64,000 nt of DNA, taken from contig NC_079883.1 in the NCBI RefSeq assembly GCF_029227915.1, forward strand, positions 24,490,001 to 24,554,000. The letters are read 5' to 3'. Position numbers and translations under genes: made by a program. The notes beneath the pieces were generated by a model. It made no database searches, had not been told where the DNA came from, and was given only the letters and a program-made list of their open reading frames with translations. Below, one piece after another: positions 13,801 through 24,559 of the stretch. Position 1 is the stretch's first letter. The number at the start of each line of letters is the position of its first letter. The DNA comes from Hydractinia symbiolongicarpus. Taxonomy: Eukaryota > Cnidaria > Hydrozoa > Anthoathecata > Hydractiniidae.

Positions 13801-16800
13801 TAAATCAATGAGGTCAATCATCCTTTATGCTTTGTTATTTGTCCTTGGCATGACTTTAAAATCTTAGAGACAAACAGTTTACCTGCCTTATTAATACAAA
13901 ATACAAAGAGAAGTGGCACATAAAAATTAAACATTACCTGTGCATGATATAGAGATAGACATCTAACTTTATGCAGTGGTATAAGAACTTTTAATAAAAA
14001 TTGTTTATGTTCGGCTTTTAATGGCAATGCAAAACCATTGATAATACTAAAAAAGGAGAATTGTCATGTGAAAAAGCATAAAAACAAATTTCTGTTCAAG
14101 ATATATGTTGGCTACCAGAAAGATATCCTTAATTCATTTAATTTTTTGGCGGTCCACTTAAGATTAGAAATTAATAAATTTGTCAGACTGAAATGATAAA
14201 GCAAATTTGCACATGATCAAATATATTGCCTGTGTACATTTAAACATAATATGTGAATAATTCTCAAGCTCTTTTTCACTCACCTCCCTAATATTTCTAA
14301 TAGCTCTCCAACACCATTGAAATGTTCAGTTTCATATATAAACCTAAATAAACCCAATTACAATAATCAACTTTAAAATGATTTAGAAAAAACTTTTTCA
14401 AAAGAGCCATGTCTTAGCATCCACATGCAAAAAAAGTGAAAATTTTATAAAGAATTTAAAGGGGTTTAGGCATCCTTCTGCACAATAAACATTTGCATCC
14501 AACTCATACAGAACTTTTTAAACATGTGTTTTGCTTAATACAGTTGTATATTGGACTTTATTTCTTTAATTCAGACCTTTGCGATTGCTTTTATTTTTTG
14601 GTTCCAACTTTTGAGAGCTAACTGATATGTCTTAAATTTACAAACAAATAATAAAGAATAAAGAATAAAGAATAAACAAATAAAGGAAAAAAAGCTTGTA
14701 AGCTTGTTTTTATCATAAAGAATTTTCTAGTGAATGTAATGTTAAAAGTATTTAGAGAATAAGAGGCCAGCTTTAAGTAGCATGCAACAAACAGCACTAG
14801 TTAAAATGGACGGGAGCAAAAAAAGTTTTTAATCTCTTTGAAAGTGGCCACTGTGTGTTGAAGAAAAGTACTTAACAGATAAATATCACTTTTGTAAAAG
14901 CTGAATAAAAAGTGTTAAAATTCTCATTCAAATCATTTAGGCGATTAAAACTTGTAAAAGTAAATTAAGATCTCTTAAACAATCAGTATGTCTGAAAGAA
15001 TATTATGATTAACAGGTGTGAGCTTTTCTTAAAAAAATATGGGAACTTACTTTAAAAATATGTGATTTATCTGTTTTCTGATATACGCCCTAAGTCCAAG
15101 AAATTTGCCGTAAATACGATGTAGTACCGTCTTCAGGAATTCTCGTTCCCTTGGATCTTCACTATCAAATAATTCTAGTAACTAAAGCAAGAGCAAAGGA
15201 AAAATTTATAAAGTATCTATATTATAATACCTGTATACGTCTGTCTGTCTGTCTGTCTATCACGCAAAATGGTAGCTTAGCTGCGCAATAGCGAGAAGCA
15301 CGCAATGCGGTATAAAAAGGACGGGCGAAACCGTGGATTTTCCACGGGCTAACGACTAGTATATATATATTATGGTAACTGCAGATGTTGTAGGCCTATA
15401 TCCCAGTACCCCACATGACATAGGTCTCAAAGCTCTTAGAGAAAGGCTGGAATTGTGAGAATTTGAAGCTGTCCCAAGCGACGACTTAGCGAAAATGGCA
15501 GAGTTTGTTCTCTGGAACAATTTTTTTGAATTTAACTCGGAAAGGTTTCATCAGCTTTCTGGTACTGTTATAGGACTAAGTTTGCCCCCACCTTACGCGT
15601 GTATATTTATGGTTAAGGCTGAAACCCACTTTTTGAAAAGGAATTACTTAAACCCCTGCTTACGGGACATAGATGACATTTTTTTCATCTGAACCGGCAG
15701 TAGTGAAGAACTTGACGGGTTTTTGAATAATCGGTTTCACCCTAATCTTAAGTTTACCCACGAAAGGTCTTCGGACAGTATTAACTTCTTAGATGTTAAC
15801 GTGAAACTTAAAAATGGATATTTTAAAACAGACTTGTATTGTAAAGATATTGACGGATATCAGTAATTACATTTCGATTCCTGTCATCCTTTCCATATGA
15901 AAACATTTTGTATTTATAGTTAGGCATTACGTATTAGATTATGTTCGGATGATAAGGTATGTGAGGAAAGAATGAGCGAATTATCTGAATGGTTTTTTAA
16001 ACGAGGTTATCCTAGGGGAGTTGTAGAATCTCAGATCAGTAGGTGTGCTGCAGTAGGCCAGAATGAAACTCTGGAGGTTAAGAATGGAGCTAAAAAGGAG
16101 GATGGAGTTCCACTAGTGGTGACTTTCCATCCTTTGTTACCAATAAACTCTTACCTCTTCTTTATGCTGATCCAGCGGTTAAAAAAGTGTTCACCCCTAA
16201 GCTGTTTGTATCATTTCGCAGTGTAAGGAATATTCGTAGTCATCTTGTTAGAGCTTAAGCATATCCCTTGGAGAGACTGAGAAGGGTTAAACGTTGCGGA
16301 TATTCACGGTGTAAAACCTGCAACAACATAATGGTTACGAATTCTTTTTCTGGCAGTAAAACAGGTGATATATTTTATATCAACCACTTATTTAATTGTT
16401 ATTGGAATTGTATTGTTTATGTCATCACTTGTAGAATTTGTAAAATTCAATATGTGGTCAAACCACAGAGCGTTTTCGCTTCCGATGGAATAATTATAAG
16501 GCTCCGTAAAGCTTTCCAAGGAGAAAAGCATTCACAAGCGTATTTACATGCACATTATTTAAGGTAGAGTCATTCTGGTATTGAAACCGACGGTGAAATT
16601 ACGTTAATCGATAAAACTGACGGAGCTTCGCTGTTGAGGAGAGAGCAGTTTTGAATGTACCAACTTAAGACTCTTCACCCGGACGAGCTTAACAAGGAGG
16701 AGGGTGTTTAATTTATGATAATTAAAAAAAAATTAAAAATTGTATAGTTATAGAGACAAGAAGTGTACATAAGAAAAGATATTTTGAAGAAGGCTTTACG

Positions 16801-19800
16801 CCGAAACGTCACACGTATACAAAATTGTTTAGACAGCAATATATCTCATGTGTAAATTACTGTTAAACATGATTTTAATAAAAACAATTTATAGAAACCT
16901 TCTTGAAAACTTGCCGTATCTGTTGATTTCTTAATGCGCATAATAAACACTTTGGTAAAATATGTGCAGATATTGCAAACAGACAAGTGGCAGGTAATGT
17001 GTATAATACAAACTCCACTTTTACTGATAATTTACTAGCTGGAAATAATTATGTCTAATCCTTTTTTCAAGGGTGTTTAATTAGGGTATTCCTTGTCCAG
17101 CCCAGGTTGGATTTTTGTCACAACCACAGCACACCCTGCCTCCTTTCCTGCACTCCCTTAGTCTGTTTTAGACATAATAAAAAAGGTGTGTTGTTTTTAT
17201 CTCTTATTGCCTGCTTCCGCCTCCTCTTCTGCCAAGTTTGCCCCGAGGGTCTAGTCCATCGATTGCATTAGTACCCAAGCAATCCAACTACCCTAGTGAT
17301 TTCTCATCTTGGATGTTAGCATGGAATAATTATATTTGGTGTCTCATCTTTTTCTCTCCTTATCGAGGTCTTGCACTATCAGTCCAACATGTGTGACTTT
17401 GACTCTCAGTTCACATTTACAACATGGTCAACTATGATAGTAACTTTGGGTATTAAACGGTTTGAACTCAGGTTTTTCATGAAATCATTTAGATGTTCAT
17501 GGCCCGTGTACAGCAAGCAACCTGACCATCTAACTCTATTATCAACGCACTTAAATTCATGGCCAGTCCGGGAGGAAATTGCTAAAGAAATAAAACATGG
17601 CCACTGCTCAGTCCTCTGATTACATTATGCATCGATCACTTTAGGTTTAGTATTAAAAAAGGATGGTTCTTACAGGATAATATTAATGCTATTAACAAAG
17701 GCATATGTGAAAAAAGTTTTCAGTGTGATATTCCACTTCTGATGATGCCCTAAAACTAATATCTGGTTTGATGCTTACTGACTTCTTGGCCACACTTAAC
17801 TTTGACATGTTAAACCAGCCTAATGGGGTTTACTAGGCTATTTTTGATGTGGTTATTATTTTGTTGACACTCACCTACCATTTGGAAGCTGTCTATTGCC
17901 TTTCTTGTTAAACTGTTTTGCAGATTTATGTTGTGTTTTCCTTAATGTGCTAGCTATTCTATTTTTGCTTAATTATTTAGAAGATTCTTTTATCTGTTAG
18001 AGGTCTGCGATAATTACATGGAATCCATTCAATTACTATGCATCGAATTAGATGTCACCATTGCTCAGGAAAAAATCTCAAGACCCTCACACATGTAACT
18101 TACCTGGGTGTCGAGATTGACTCTCATCATAAAATCATTCCTTTGCCAGTGACGAAGTATAGGCAACTAAAATAATAATCGGTCTGAAGTGCACTAAATA
18201 GGAATCGCTCTCCTTGATTGCCTCACTATCTTTTCCTGCCAAAGTGAAAAAGCATGGCAGGATGTTACTCCATAGGTTTATTTATCAGCCTCACTCAGTC
18301 ATCATATTACATTGAGACATGGTGGATTTTTTACCCGGTGAAATAGCGTTTGTTTTATACTAAGTGACCAAGCAGTGGCACTCAGTTTTTCTACAAATGC
18401 CTCTGGAATGGGCTTTGGTGCAGTCTTTTGTGCTCCTTGGCCTGTTGCATATCATGTTGCATACAATGTTTCTATAATTCAGGTGTGGCGCTCAAGCACA
18501 TCATGGCATATATGCGTGTCCTAAATGCACATTATTATTATGCTTTAACCTATTCAAGGACACCCGATGTTGCAACTGACTTTCTCTCTCAACTACAGGT
18601 TTGTCGCTTCAAACAATACCTTCAGCCTTCAGTCACAATACTTTCAATCCCAAGCTTTTAGCACCCACATGTGGCTGGTCTTGCCTCATATCAGCATTTT
18701 GTTATGGTTAGTCCCTTGGCCATTAAACAAGGGCACAAAGCGTGACAAACTTCTTAATCCAATTGCTCTTCAACCGATTCAACAATTTATCATTTAGGGA
18801 TACAGTGTGTTAGCTAGAAATTCTTACTTGAGGCCGCTATGCCTCAATTGGGAGTTTCCTGAGGATCTTCATGGTGGCATCCATAGGGAAAATTTAAAAT
18901 TCCATGTTCTGAGATAGAAATAGATATTGATAGAAATCTTGTAAAGTATCTATCCCAAAAGAGTGAATAGTGTAGTTTTGGTGTTTCCTGGCATTTATCA
19001 ACATTAGAAATTTCAAATTATACATGCTCTTTAAGAACATTGTAGCTTTTTCAAAATCTTTCTTTGGGAAGAAGTAAGCTACTTTCGATTGGGAAGAGGC
19101 AGTTTACCAGCCTATATTTACGCTAGCTAACACCCTGGGATATAGACATTTCTACAAATAATTATGCCATGTTCAAGCATATCTGGCTGTCCAAGATAGA
19201 TCCATTCTGTTTTAGTTGTCAGAATATGATTGGTGCAACTAACAGCACAGTTTACCTGGTACAGTGTATAAGGCGTTTCTTAGCTATTCATCCATGCCGT
19301 GAGTGGCCACTATATACTTAACAGAACTTTAAATTTCTGACGGATCAGGTGTCAGAACACTTAACCTATCAACACTTCATTTCATTATAATTATGTTGAG
19401 TTTGGGGGAATTTAGGGGGCGTGGGGCGTGTGGTGTATTTTAGAATCATGCTTGTGCTCTAAGTAATATTTTGCTAGTTTTTGTTGACAGTTTGTTTTAC
19501 ATGTTGATTGACAGTTAGTTTCTTTGATCCTTCTTGACCATACTACATTTATGAAACTGACATAGACAAAATTTTTGTCGTCTTTTTTACCTCTGTAGCA
19601 AATTATATATGATGCATACATATCAAGATCCCTTTTTTAGAAGGTGAAGACAAGTACAGGTATGCTGTTGCAATCACTCACCTGCAACACAAATTTTTGG
19701 TCAATATACTTTTTGGCTATCGTTGGTTGGAACTCTGGTGATTCCAATACACGTAAGAAGAACTCAAAAACCAGCTAAACAAAAAATTATGCATTTTTTT

Positions 19801-22593
19801 AAAACATTTGAAAGTAATAAGAATGTTAAATTTAAAAAATAAATAAATACTTGAAGATGAGGCCAGGACGCCTCTAATGTTGGCTCATCCTCTTCTGGAT
19901 CAAAGTCTGGATTATCTGAGGGCGGAAGTGTCCGAAAACAGTTATTCGCAACCTTAAAGAAAGTACAAAAACAATAAAATGAATAAAGTTATCCCGCAGT
20001 CTTTTATACTAGGTAGATTAAACATATTTTACATATTCAGATTTTTGCCAATGATATAGAATGTAAAAATAATGTACAGAAATCTGAGAAGTAAATTATG
20101 GAAAAATGTTTACCAGGTCTCCTCTCTTATCCTGAATAGAATGAAAACTGTTCCTGCAGAGGTATTTTTAGAATATTTTAGAATAGTAACTGTTCAAAAA
20201 AATGTTTAAGTTGTCAATAAAGTTTAGCTTACCATTCGAACTATTTCTGGATATACTGGTTCCGTCAGCACACCTCTTTCAGACGTGATGTAGTCAACTA
20301 ATTCGTTTAGGGTTCCACGTTTTACTTCTTTCCCCCTTAAATCACTAACAGGGTCCATGAAGTCGAACACATTACAACATTGTTGTAATTTTTTAATAAA
20401 CAACTCTTGTCTTTCTTGCTGTGCAGCATCTAAAACAGCAGGGCAATGTTGTATCACAATGAAACAAAATCCCTAATCCTGAATTAGAGGATAGAGCAAA
20501 GGAAAAGCTAATATTTGAGTTGGGCGAGTCTAAAAATAACTCAGGAGTCTAATTCTTTCAAAATTGCGAGTTTGTTTTGAGATTTAAGGAATGTTACAAA
20601 ACCTATTTTACATTGTCTAAATGTATCATGATTTTAGTTCTAGTATAAAAAAATATTTGACTCAGAAAATAGATTTTTATATTGCTTTGGTGTAATGTTT
20701 ATATTTTTTGTGAAATACAGGTTTCTATGTTTTGGCTACTCTTAATTCTAAAGCGAAAACAGCAAAGCGAAGCGTAAAATATATGACAATCGGTTTGACT
20801 TGAGCTTCTTTAATAGTTAAATGCTTTGTGCATTACCAGGCCATTTTGTAAGATTTTAGGCAGGTGTGCGGTAGATCACACGCCTCATACATTCTGCGCG
20901 TGCGATGCGTGTGCTATCAAAAAAAAACTTTACAAAAACATTTCCTTTACCCCTGTACACCACACAGGGGCTGCTGTTTTAGCGTAAGGAACAAACAAAG
21001 TGCAAGTTCCAACAATGTACGGCAAGGAATTTCAACCCATATACGAAGAAGTCGTAAGCAGACTCGTTAATTAAACTTTCTTATTACTTGTGGGGCAAAC
21101 AGATATTTAAATTAAATTAAATTACGGAAAGTCGAACGGCCGCTAATAATAATATTTAATAAACCTTATGTTCGATGAATCAAAAAAATTATTATCAATT
21201 AAAATTATTAAGTTTTTTTTTCTTATTAGTTATATTATTTCAACTTAAATAATGCTGAATTTCTTTTAAATTCTCTAAAAGGCGACCTTACAAAAATTAA
21301 AATATTGTTGCATTTTTTTTATAAAATCAATTAAAATATTAGGAAAAATAAAAATAAATCAAAACAACCTTTTACTGTTAAAATCTCTCACCTGGTATTT
21401 TGTTACCACATTTGTACCGTTTATAACGCGAACGCAGCTGTCTTCGCATTTCATTTTAATCGAGAAGTATTCTCCGTTTTATACCTCGCATAAACTTTAC
21501 ACCAAATATAGTTCACCAAAACCTTTCCATCTTTTTCCTCTGTTTTCCAACCAAGAATATCTGATTTACCCCAACTTTCAAAAGTTTTTAATTCAACTTT
21601 ATTTCCTTTCGTTCTTTTTTCAGACATTTTTTAAAAAAAAATTATAGCGCTGATATAATCTCCACATTAACCCAAACTGAACAAACAAAATAAAATATCG
21701 ACGATCCCATCATTAACTCAATGTTTTCATTGGTTCGCAAAATTTGAAAGGAAAAAGAAACAAATTCTTCAAAAGATAGCGGCCACACACTAGGTCGTTA
21801 GCGACCTATATCTGTTCTGCATAATACCCCTTGGTTGGCAAAAAGAAAGAATGAAAGCAAATGGTAGCAATTAAATTCACATTATCAACATTTGGTAAAG
21901 ACTGCCTACGTGCGATCTATTGTGAGTTCAGTAAAAGACTGATCGTTTATTTTTAGAGTTCAGTAAAAGAATGATCGTTTATTTTTAAGGTTTATTTAAT
22001 AAATTTTCTTTGTTCTAAATACAATAATTTTTAATTACAGCAACGTTTTGCGCGTGCGATGAATCGCACGCCTAAACAAATCTGCACGTGTGTGGGGGCG
22101 TGCGAAATGGCCTGACAATTTTTTACCTTGGTTGTTTTTTGGCTTCCTTTTTACGCAAGTAAATTTAAACTTTTGACGCAATTTAAAATGAACTTGCATG
22201 ACTAAACTAGGTAAGTCTCAGCTCAATTTAGAGTCAAGGACTCACATTAGATTTCAAGCCCTGCAGTCCCTTAAAAAGTTTCACCAGAGTTGCTACATAA
22301 GTATGAAAATCATTTTTTATACAAAGCATCCATTATTTAGTTACAGGACGTTTCTACATGCCTAATTTTTTTTAAGAGACACATAAATAAATTTTAAAAA
22401 TAAAGAACCAACCTTTTAGTAACGCTAATGGCTGTATTTCTACATTCGGTTTGTTACGAAATCGTGAAGAGCCCTGTTGTTTTTTCTGGCCTTTAACTAT
22501 TTTCTTTACAGAAGATTTCCTAGTAAATGGATCAACAGCTCCACCAGCATCCTTGTTGGCTCCAGGTGCTGGAGGTGGACCATGGGCTGGCAT
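10812..22593 (-). CDS. PPP2R5: PP2A regulatory subunit B', B56 family
   Basis: Thirteen coding exons on the minus strand join in phase to 477 residues: 22593-22413, 20429-20233, 19952-19851, 19774-19682, 15181-15051, 14343-14284, 14046-13938, 13079-13026, 12805-12755, 12614-12495, 12052-11925, 11189-11088 and 10917-10812. Every junction has GT/AG. Diagnostic B56 segments are seen in order: [17 protein letters not shown] (exon 2), [16 protein letters not shown] (3), YIDQKFVLQ (4), [20 protein letters not shown] (5), [19 protein letters not shown] (7), [12 protein letters not shown] (9) and [16 protein letters not shown] (11). Known family role: the B56 HEAT-like solenoid docks on the PP2A A-C core and selects substrates carrying LxxIxE motifs. 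The length and the short lysine-rich C terminus ([17 protein letters not shown]) are closer to the vertebrate alpha/beta/epsilon group than to gamma or delta. Start chosen: ATG at 22593, 18 bases after an acceptor, so a 5' leader intron is likely. The gene is complete and open, although introns 1 and 4 are full of mobile DNA. Confidence 0.96.
12116..12352 (-). repeat. tRNA-derived SINE, family B, copy 1
   Basis: This copy lies inside B56 intron 10. The minus strand from 12352 shows a tRNA-like head with box-A-like TTGGTAGCATTGTATAATTG and box-B-like AGGTCCAAATCACC. The body, with TGGCTGGCTCTTTTTTCTCC and TTGCTTGCCTGCCACACAA on the plus strand, recurs at 47344-47500. Confidence 0.6.
14640..14686. 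repeat. AATAAAG minisatellite
   Basis: A seven-base unit (AATAAAG) is repeated about four times, flanked by related AAATA sequence, inside B56 intron 5. It is simple-sequence DNA with no coding role. Confidence 0.6.
15216..15359 (+). mobile_element. Mini-Helitron (non-autonomous), 144 bp
   Basis: The element begins with TC and ends with CTAG. Twelve bases before the CTAG is a GC-rich hairpin (CCGTGGA, TTT, TCCACGG, 15330-15346). The flanking host bases are A at 15215 and T at 15360, the A/T target that Helitrons use. There are no terminal inverted repeats or target duplication, as expected for rolling-circle elements. It sits in B56 intron 4, opposite to the gene. Near its 5' end is a CTGT tetranucleotide run (15240-15258). 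Confidence 0.65.
15378..16900 (+). mobile_element. Degenerate Penelope-like element (RT plus GIY-YIG end)
   Basis: Inside B56 intron 4 and antisense to it, broken plus-strand frames show Penelope-like reverse-transcriptase features: [20 protein letters not shown] (from about 15386), then PPYACIFM, then DIDDIFFI around 15670-15690 (the YxDD-type catalytic region), then [20 protein letters not shown]. After a linker, 16268-16567 gives a cysteine-rich CGYSRCKTC and the INHLFNC/VYVITC block that precedes and forms the GIY-YIG endonuclease. The end reads LREQF then [15 protein letters not shown], stopping near 16711. Several stops and frameshifts are present, so this is a relic. The tail to 16900 has a possible hammerhead-like core. 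Confidence 0.75.
16784..16840 (+). ncRNA. Possible degenerate hammerhead ribozyme of the Penelope-like element
   Basis: Just after the element's coding relic the sequence reads TTGAAGA, then a short hairpin (GGC TTTAC GCC), then GAAAC. This resembles the conserved hammerhead core CUGANGA - stem II - GAAA. Penelope-like elements are known to carry hammerhead motifs. The first core base is U instead of C, and I could not confirm stems I and III, so activity is doubtful. Confidence 0.35.
16955..18670 (+). mobile_element. Degenerate DIRS/tyrosine-recombinase-type retroelement fragment
   Basis: This relic lies in B56 intron 4, downstream of the Penelope-like element. Broken plus-strand frames contain protein-like stretches in the order of a DIRS-like polyprotein: [20 protein letters not shown] (about 17275-17335), then [17 protein letters not shown] (about 17550-17605), then [19 protein letters not shown] near 18095 (the end of RT or start of RNase H), and [20 protein letters not shown] near 18560. 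Many stops interrupt it. No termini or recombinase domain were recognised, so the superfamily call is tentative. Confidence 0.5.
21392..21627 (-). pseudogene. N-terminal fragment of a hAT/ZNF862-like transposase
   Basis: A minus-strand ATG at 21627 opens about 52 codons containing [12 protein letters not shown] and [12 protein letters not shown], then a stop. After a frame change it continues [19 protein letters not shown] and ends at a GTGAG donor at 21391. The WCKVC-like plus GTNVVTKYQ order resembles the zinc-binding N-terminal module of hAT-derived ZNF862-like proteins, with one expected Cys replaced by Tyr. It is frameshifted and lacks downstream exons. Assignment is by resemblance only. 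Confidence 0.4.
21927..21990. repeat. Two tandem copies of a ~30-bp unit
   Basis: The unit AGTTCAGTAAAAGA(C/A)TGATCG followed by TTTATTTTTA occurs twice in direct succession with one difference, inside the hAT-like element. It is a recent local duplication. Confidence 0.7.
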
Positions 22594-24291
22594 GTTGATA
22601 TTTATTTGCCTAAACAGTAAAAACATTGTGTTGTACCTAATTCTGTAAAACATGAACATGTGAGTTGCCTTGATTTAAAGTCAGGACATCAAAACAAATT
22701 ATAACAAACTTCCATGATGTTTTGTAGCTGCATCAGAGTTCAGTATATGACTCTTGGAAACATGGGAACATCAGTTCAAAACTTGTTGTTTTTTTTTGTC
22801 ATACCCAGAAAAAGGTTTGGTGATTAAAAATACATGCAAGCATACCTGTTGTATAGTTTTTAGACCCTTTTTCTTCTAATACCATAATACGACCAGTTAT
22901 TATTCGTTCCGCAAATTATAATTGTGTACTTATGCATATATTATACTCTAAAATAAAATTTAAACAACAGACTTATCAGGCATGTACATTTGTAACAAGC
23001 CTTTAAAAAAGCAGGTTTATTTATCTATACTTTCTTTCCTTTTCCATTTATTTGGCATTTTCGACTACTTAAAATAAAATAAGAATGTATGTATGAATTA
23101 AAAGCATGTTGTTGTGGTGCTATCCTTATTTTCATTGACTTTTTAGATTATATAACCTTTTTAATTTACGTCGGCACTCAGCACTTGTTGACTTTATCAT
23201 CAATTGCTGTATTCACATTTTCAAACAAAAAATCCTGCATTTCAGTTGATTGATTGAGAAAAAAATCCATATTTAAGTGCGTATATCTTCGTTTTCCATC
23301 AAGGAAAAATTACTCAGGTTTGAACAGAAGTAAAAATGTCCTTGTGTGCAGCCCTTTGCATGTCAAAACCTTAATGGTGAGTGATCAGGGCGATTTATCA
23401 CGCACCATAGAGATTTCTATGGTGTGCGATAAATCGTACGTTTCAAGCTTCAATAATTTTAAAAGCGTGAACAACCCTAAAATAAAAATATTCCAAAAAA
23501 AATTCAAAAACGTGAGTATCAAAATTCCTTTAATTCCTTTATTTTCGAGTTATTTTATAACCACACCATTGCCTAACAAAAAATGGTTATAAACTGTTTT
23601 TTAATGATGTAGTTGAAGTGCAAAAGATGAAGATTAAGCGGAAAAATACTTTACTTTATTTTTGTCAAGAGTTTTTAATGTTTTTAATGTTTAATGCATT
23701 TCCGTAGGAGGTAACTGAACTATTCTCTAAAAAGAACCAATTTTTTTTCATTGTATTTTTCCTTCTTTCTTGCATGAGATACAATTTTGTCATCAAGATT
23801 TTTGTTTTGTTGTCAAAGCTCACCTGAACCCCTGGAAAATTTTGCTGTCAAACATTTTTGTTAATTCAGAAGAATGAGACGTGCATACGCTAAAAGCAAT
23901 TATGGTAAGCCCATGAAGAAACATTGTATGTATGAGGAAACATGATGCGATCTTTTCAAACAAACGTTGGCACAACTTTTATTCACATGTTTCCATTTTT
24001 GACGAGGCAAGTGAAAGATAGCACACCAAAATTAATTCAAACATGTACTAATGTCAGTTAGAACACACATGCCAATTCCTGACCAGACCTGCATATTTGG
24101 CGATTCGATTCAGCTTTGTTGCCGTAGTGATGATTGAAACTTTGCTTAACTTTGTGCTACAGCAACCATTTCTAAAATTTCCCTGAGTGAAAACAAACCT
24201 AGTTCGTAAGAGGAAGTATGCTAAAAATGTGGAAATGGAAGAATAATTAGCTAACAAAAAGTAACCACAATAAAAATCTGTGTGTAGATTT
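22594..24291. other. Region upstream of the B56 coding exons, up to the Copia element
   Basis: The minus strand has an acceptor (TTTAG) at about 22612, just ahead of the B56 start codon, so at least one 5' leader exon should lie here. I cannot place it. A 46-bp hairpin palindrome is at 23391-23436. The remaining frames (23254-23592 plus, 24054-24257 minus) look random. No other gene is seen. Confidence 0.4.
23391..23436. repeat. 46-bp near-perfect palindrome
   Basis: The arms CGATTTATCACGCACCATAG and CTATGGTGTGCGATAAATCG surround a six-base centre (AGATTT), with two mismatches in 20 pairs. The CGATTTATC/GATAAATCG ends and CpG content differ from the local AT-rich background, which suggests a foldback or MITE core. 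Confidence 0.7.
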
Positions 24292-24544
24292 TGATACTTT
24301 TCCCTTTAGACAAGATATTAACTAATTAAAGTAATAACAAATCATAGCTGTGGAGGAGCTTGAGTTATACCAGTGATATTGTTTAATGGTTACATTGGAG
24401 AACATTGTTAATTGCTAATCGTCGTGTTAATGATATTAATAGTGGTGTTATTGAGAGTTAATTAATTGTTTGTTTTCACTTGGATTATTTGACTGGAGAA
24501 ATTGTTTTCTGTTCAAGGTAACTAACATTTAATACTAATTTTCA
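24292..24544 (+). repeat. Copia copy 1, 5' LTR
   Basis: The LTR is 253 bp with TG...CA ends, identical to the 3' LTR. As the 5' LTR it would hold the element's promoter. I saw no clear TATA box that I would defend. Confidence 0.93.
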
Positions 24545-24557
24545 TGGTAGCAGAGGA
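24545..24557 (+). promoter_or_regulatory. Primer-binding site, initiator tRNA-Met
   Basis: TGGTAGCAGAGGA abuts the LTR and is complementary to the 3' end of eukaryotic initiator tRNA-Met (...TCCTCTGCTACCA), the usual primer for Copia reverse transcription. Confidence 0.85.
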
Positions 24558-24559
24558 AA

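Larger units (their letters stand above)
20837..22114. mobile_element. hAT-like DNA transposon derivative with CAGGCCATTT termini
   Basis: Inside B56 intron 1, the stretch begins CAGGCCATTTTG and ends with the inverted counterpart (its complement reads CAGGCCATTTCG), 1278 bp apart. Both ends continue into CpG-rich GTGCGAT/CGCACGC sequence unlike the surrounding intron. Between them is the minus-strand fragment of a transposase-like protein at 21392-21627. I find no clear 8-bp target duplication, and the transposase core is missing, so it is non-autonomous or eroded. Confidence 0.45.

Noticed and set aside
15240-15258. CRISPR-like or regulatory CTGT repeats
   Set aside because: It is a short tetranucleotide microsatellite within the mini-Helitron.
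24054-24257. 67-codon minus-strand frame left of Copia copy 1 as a continuation of the exon-like frames at 30 kb
   Set aside because: No matching splice phases or protein similarity could be made across the Copia insertion.
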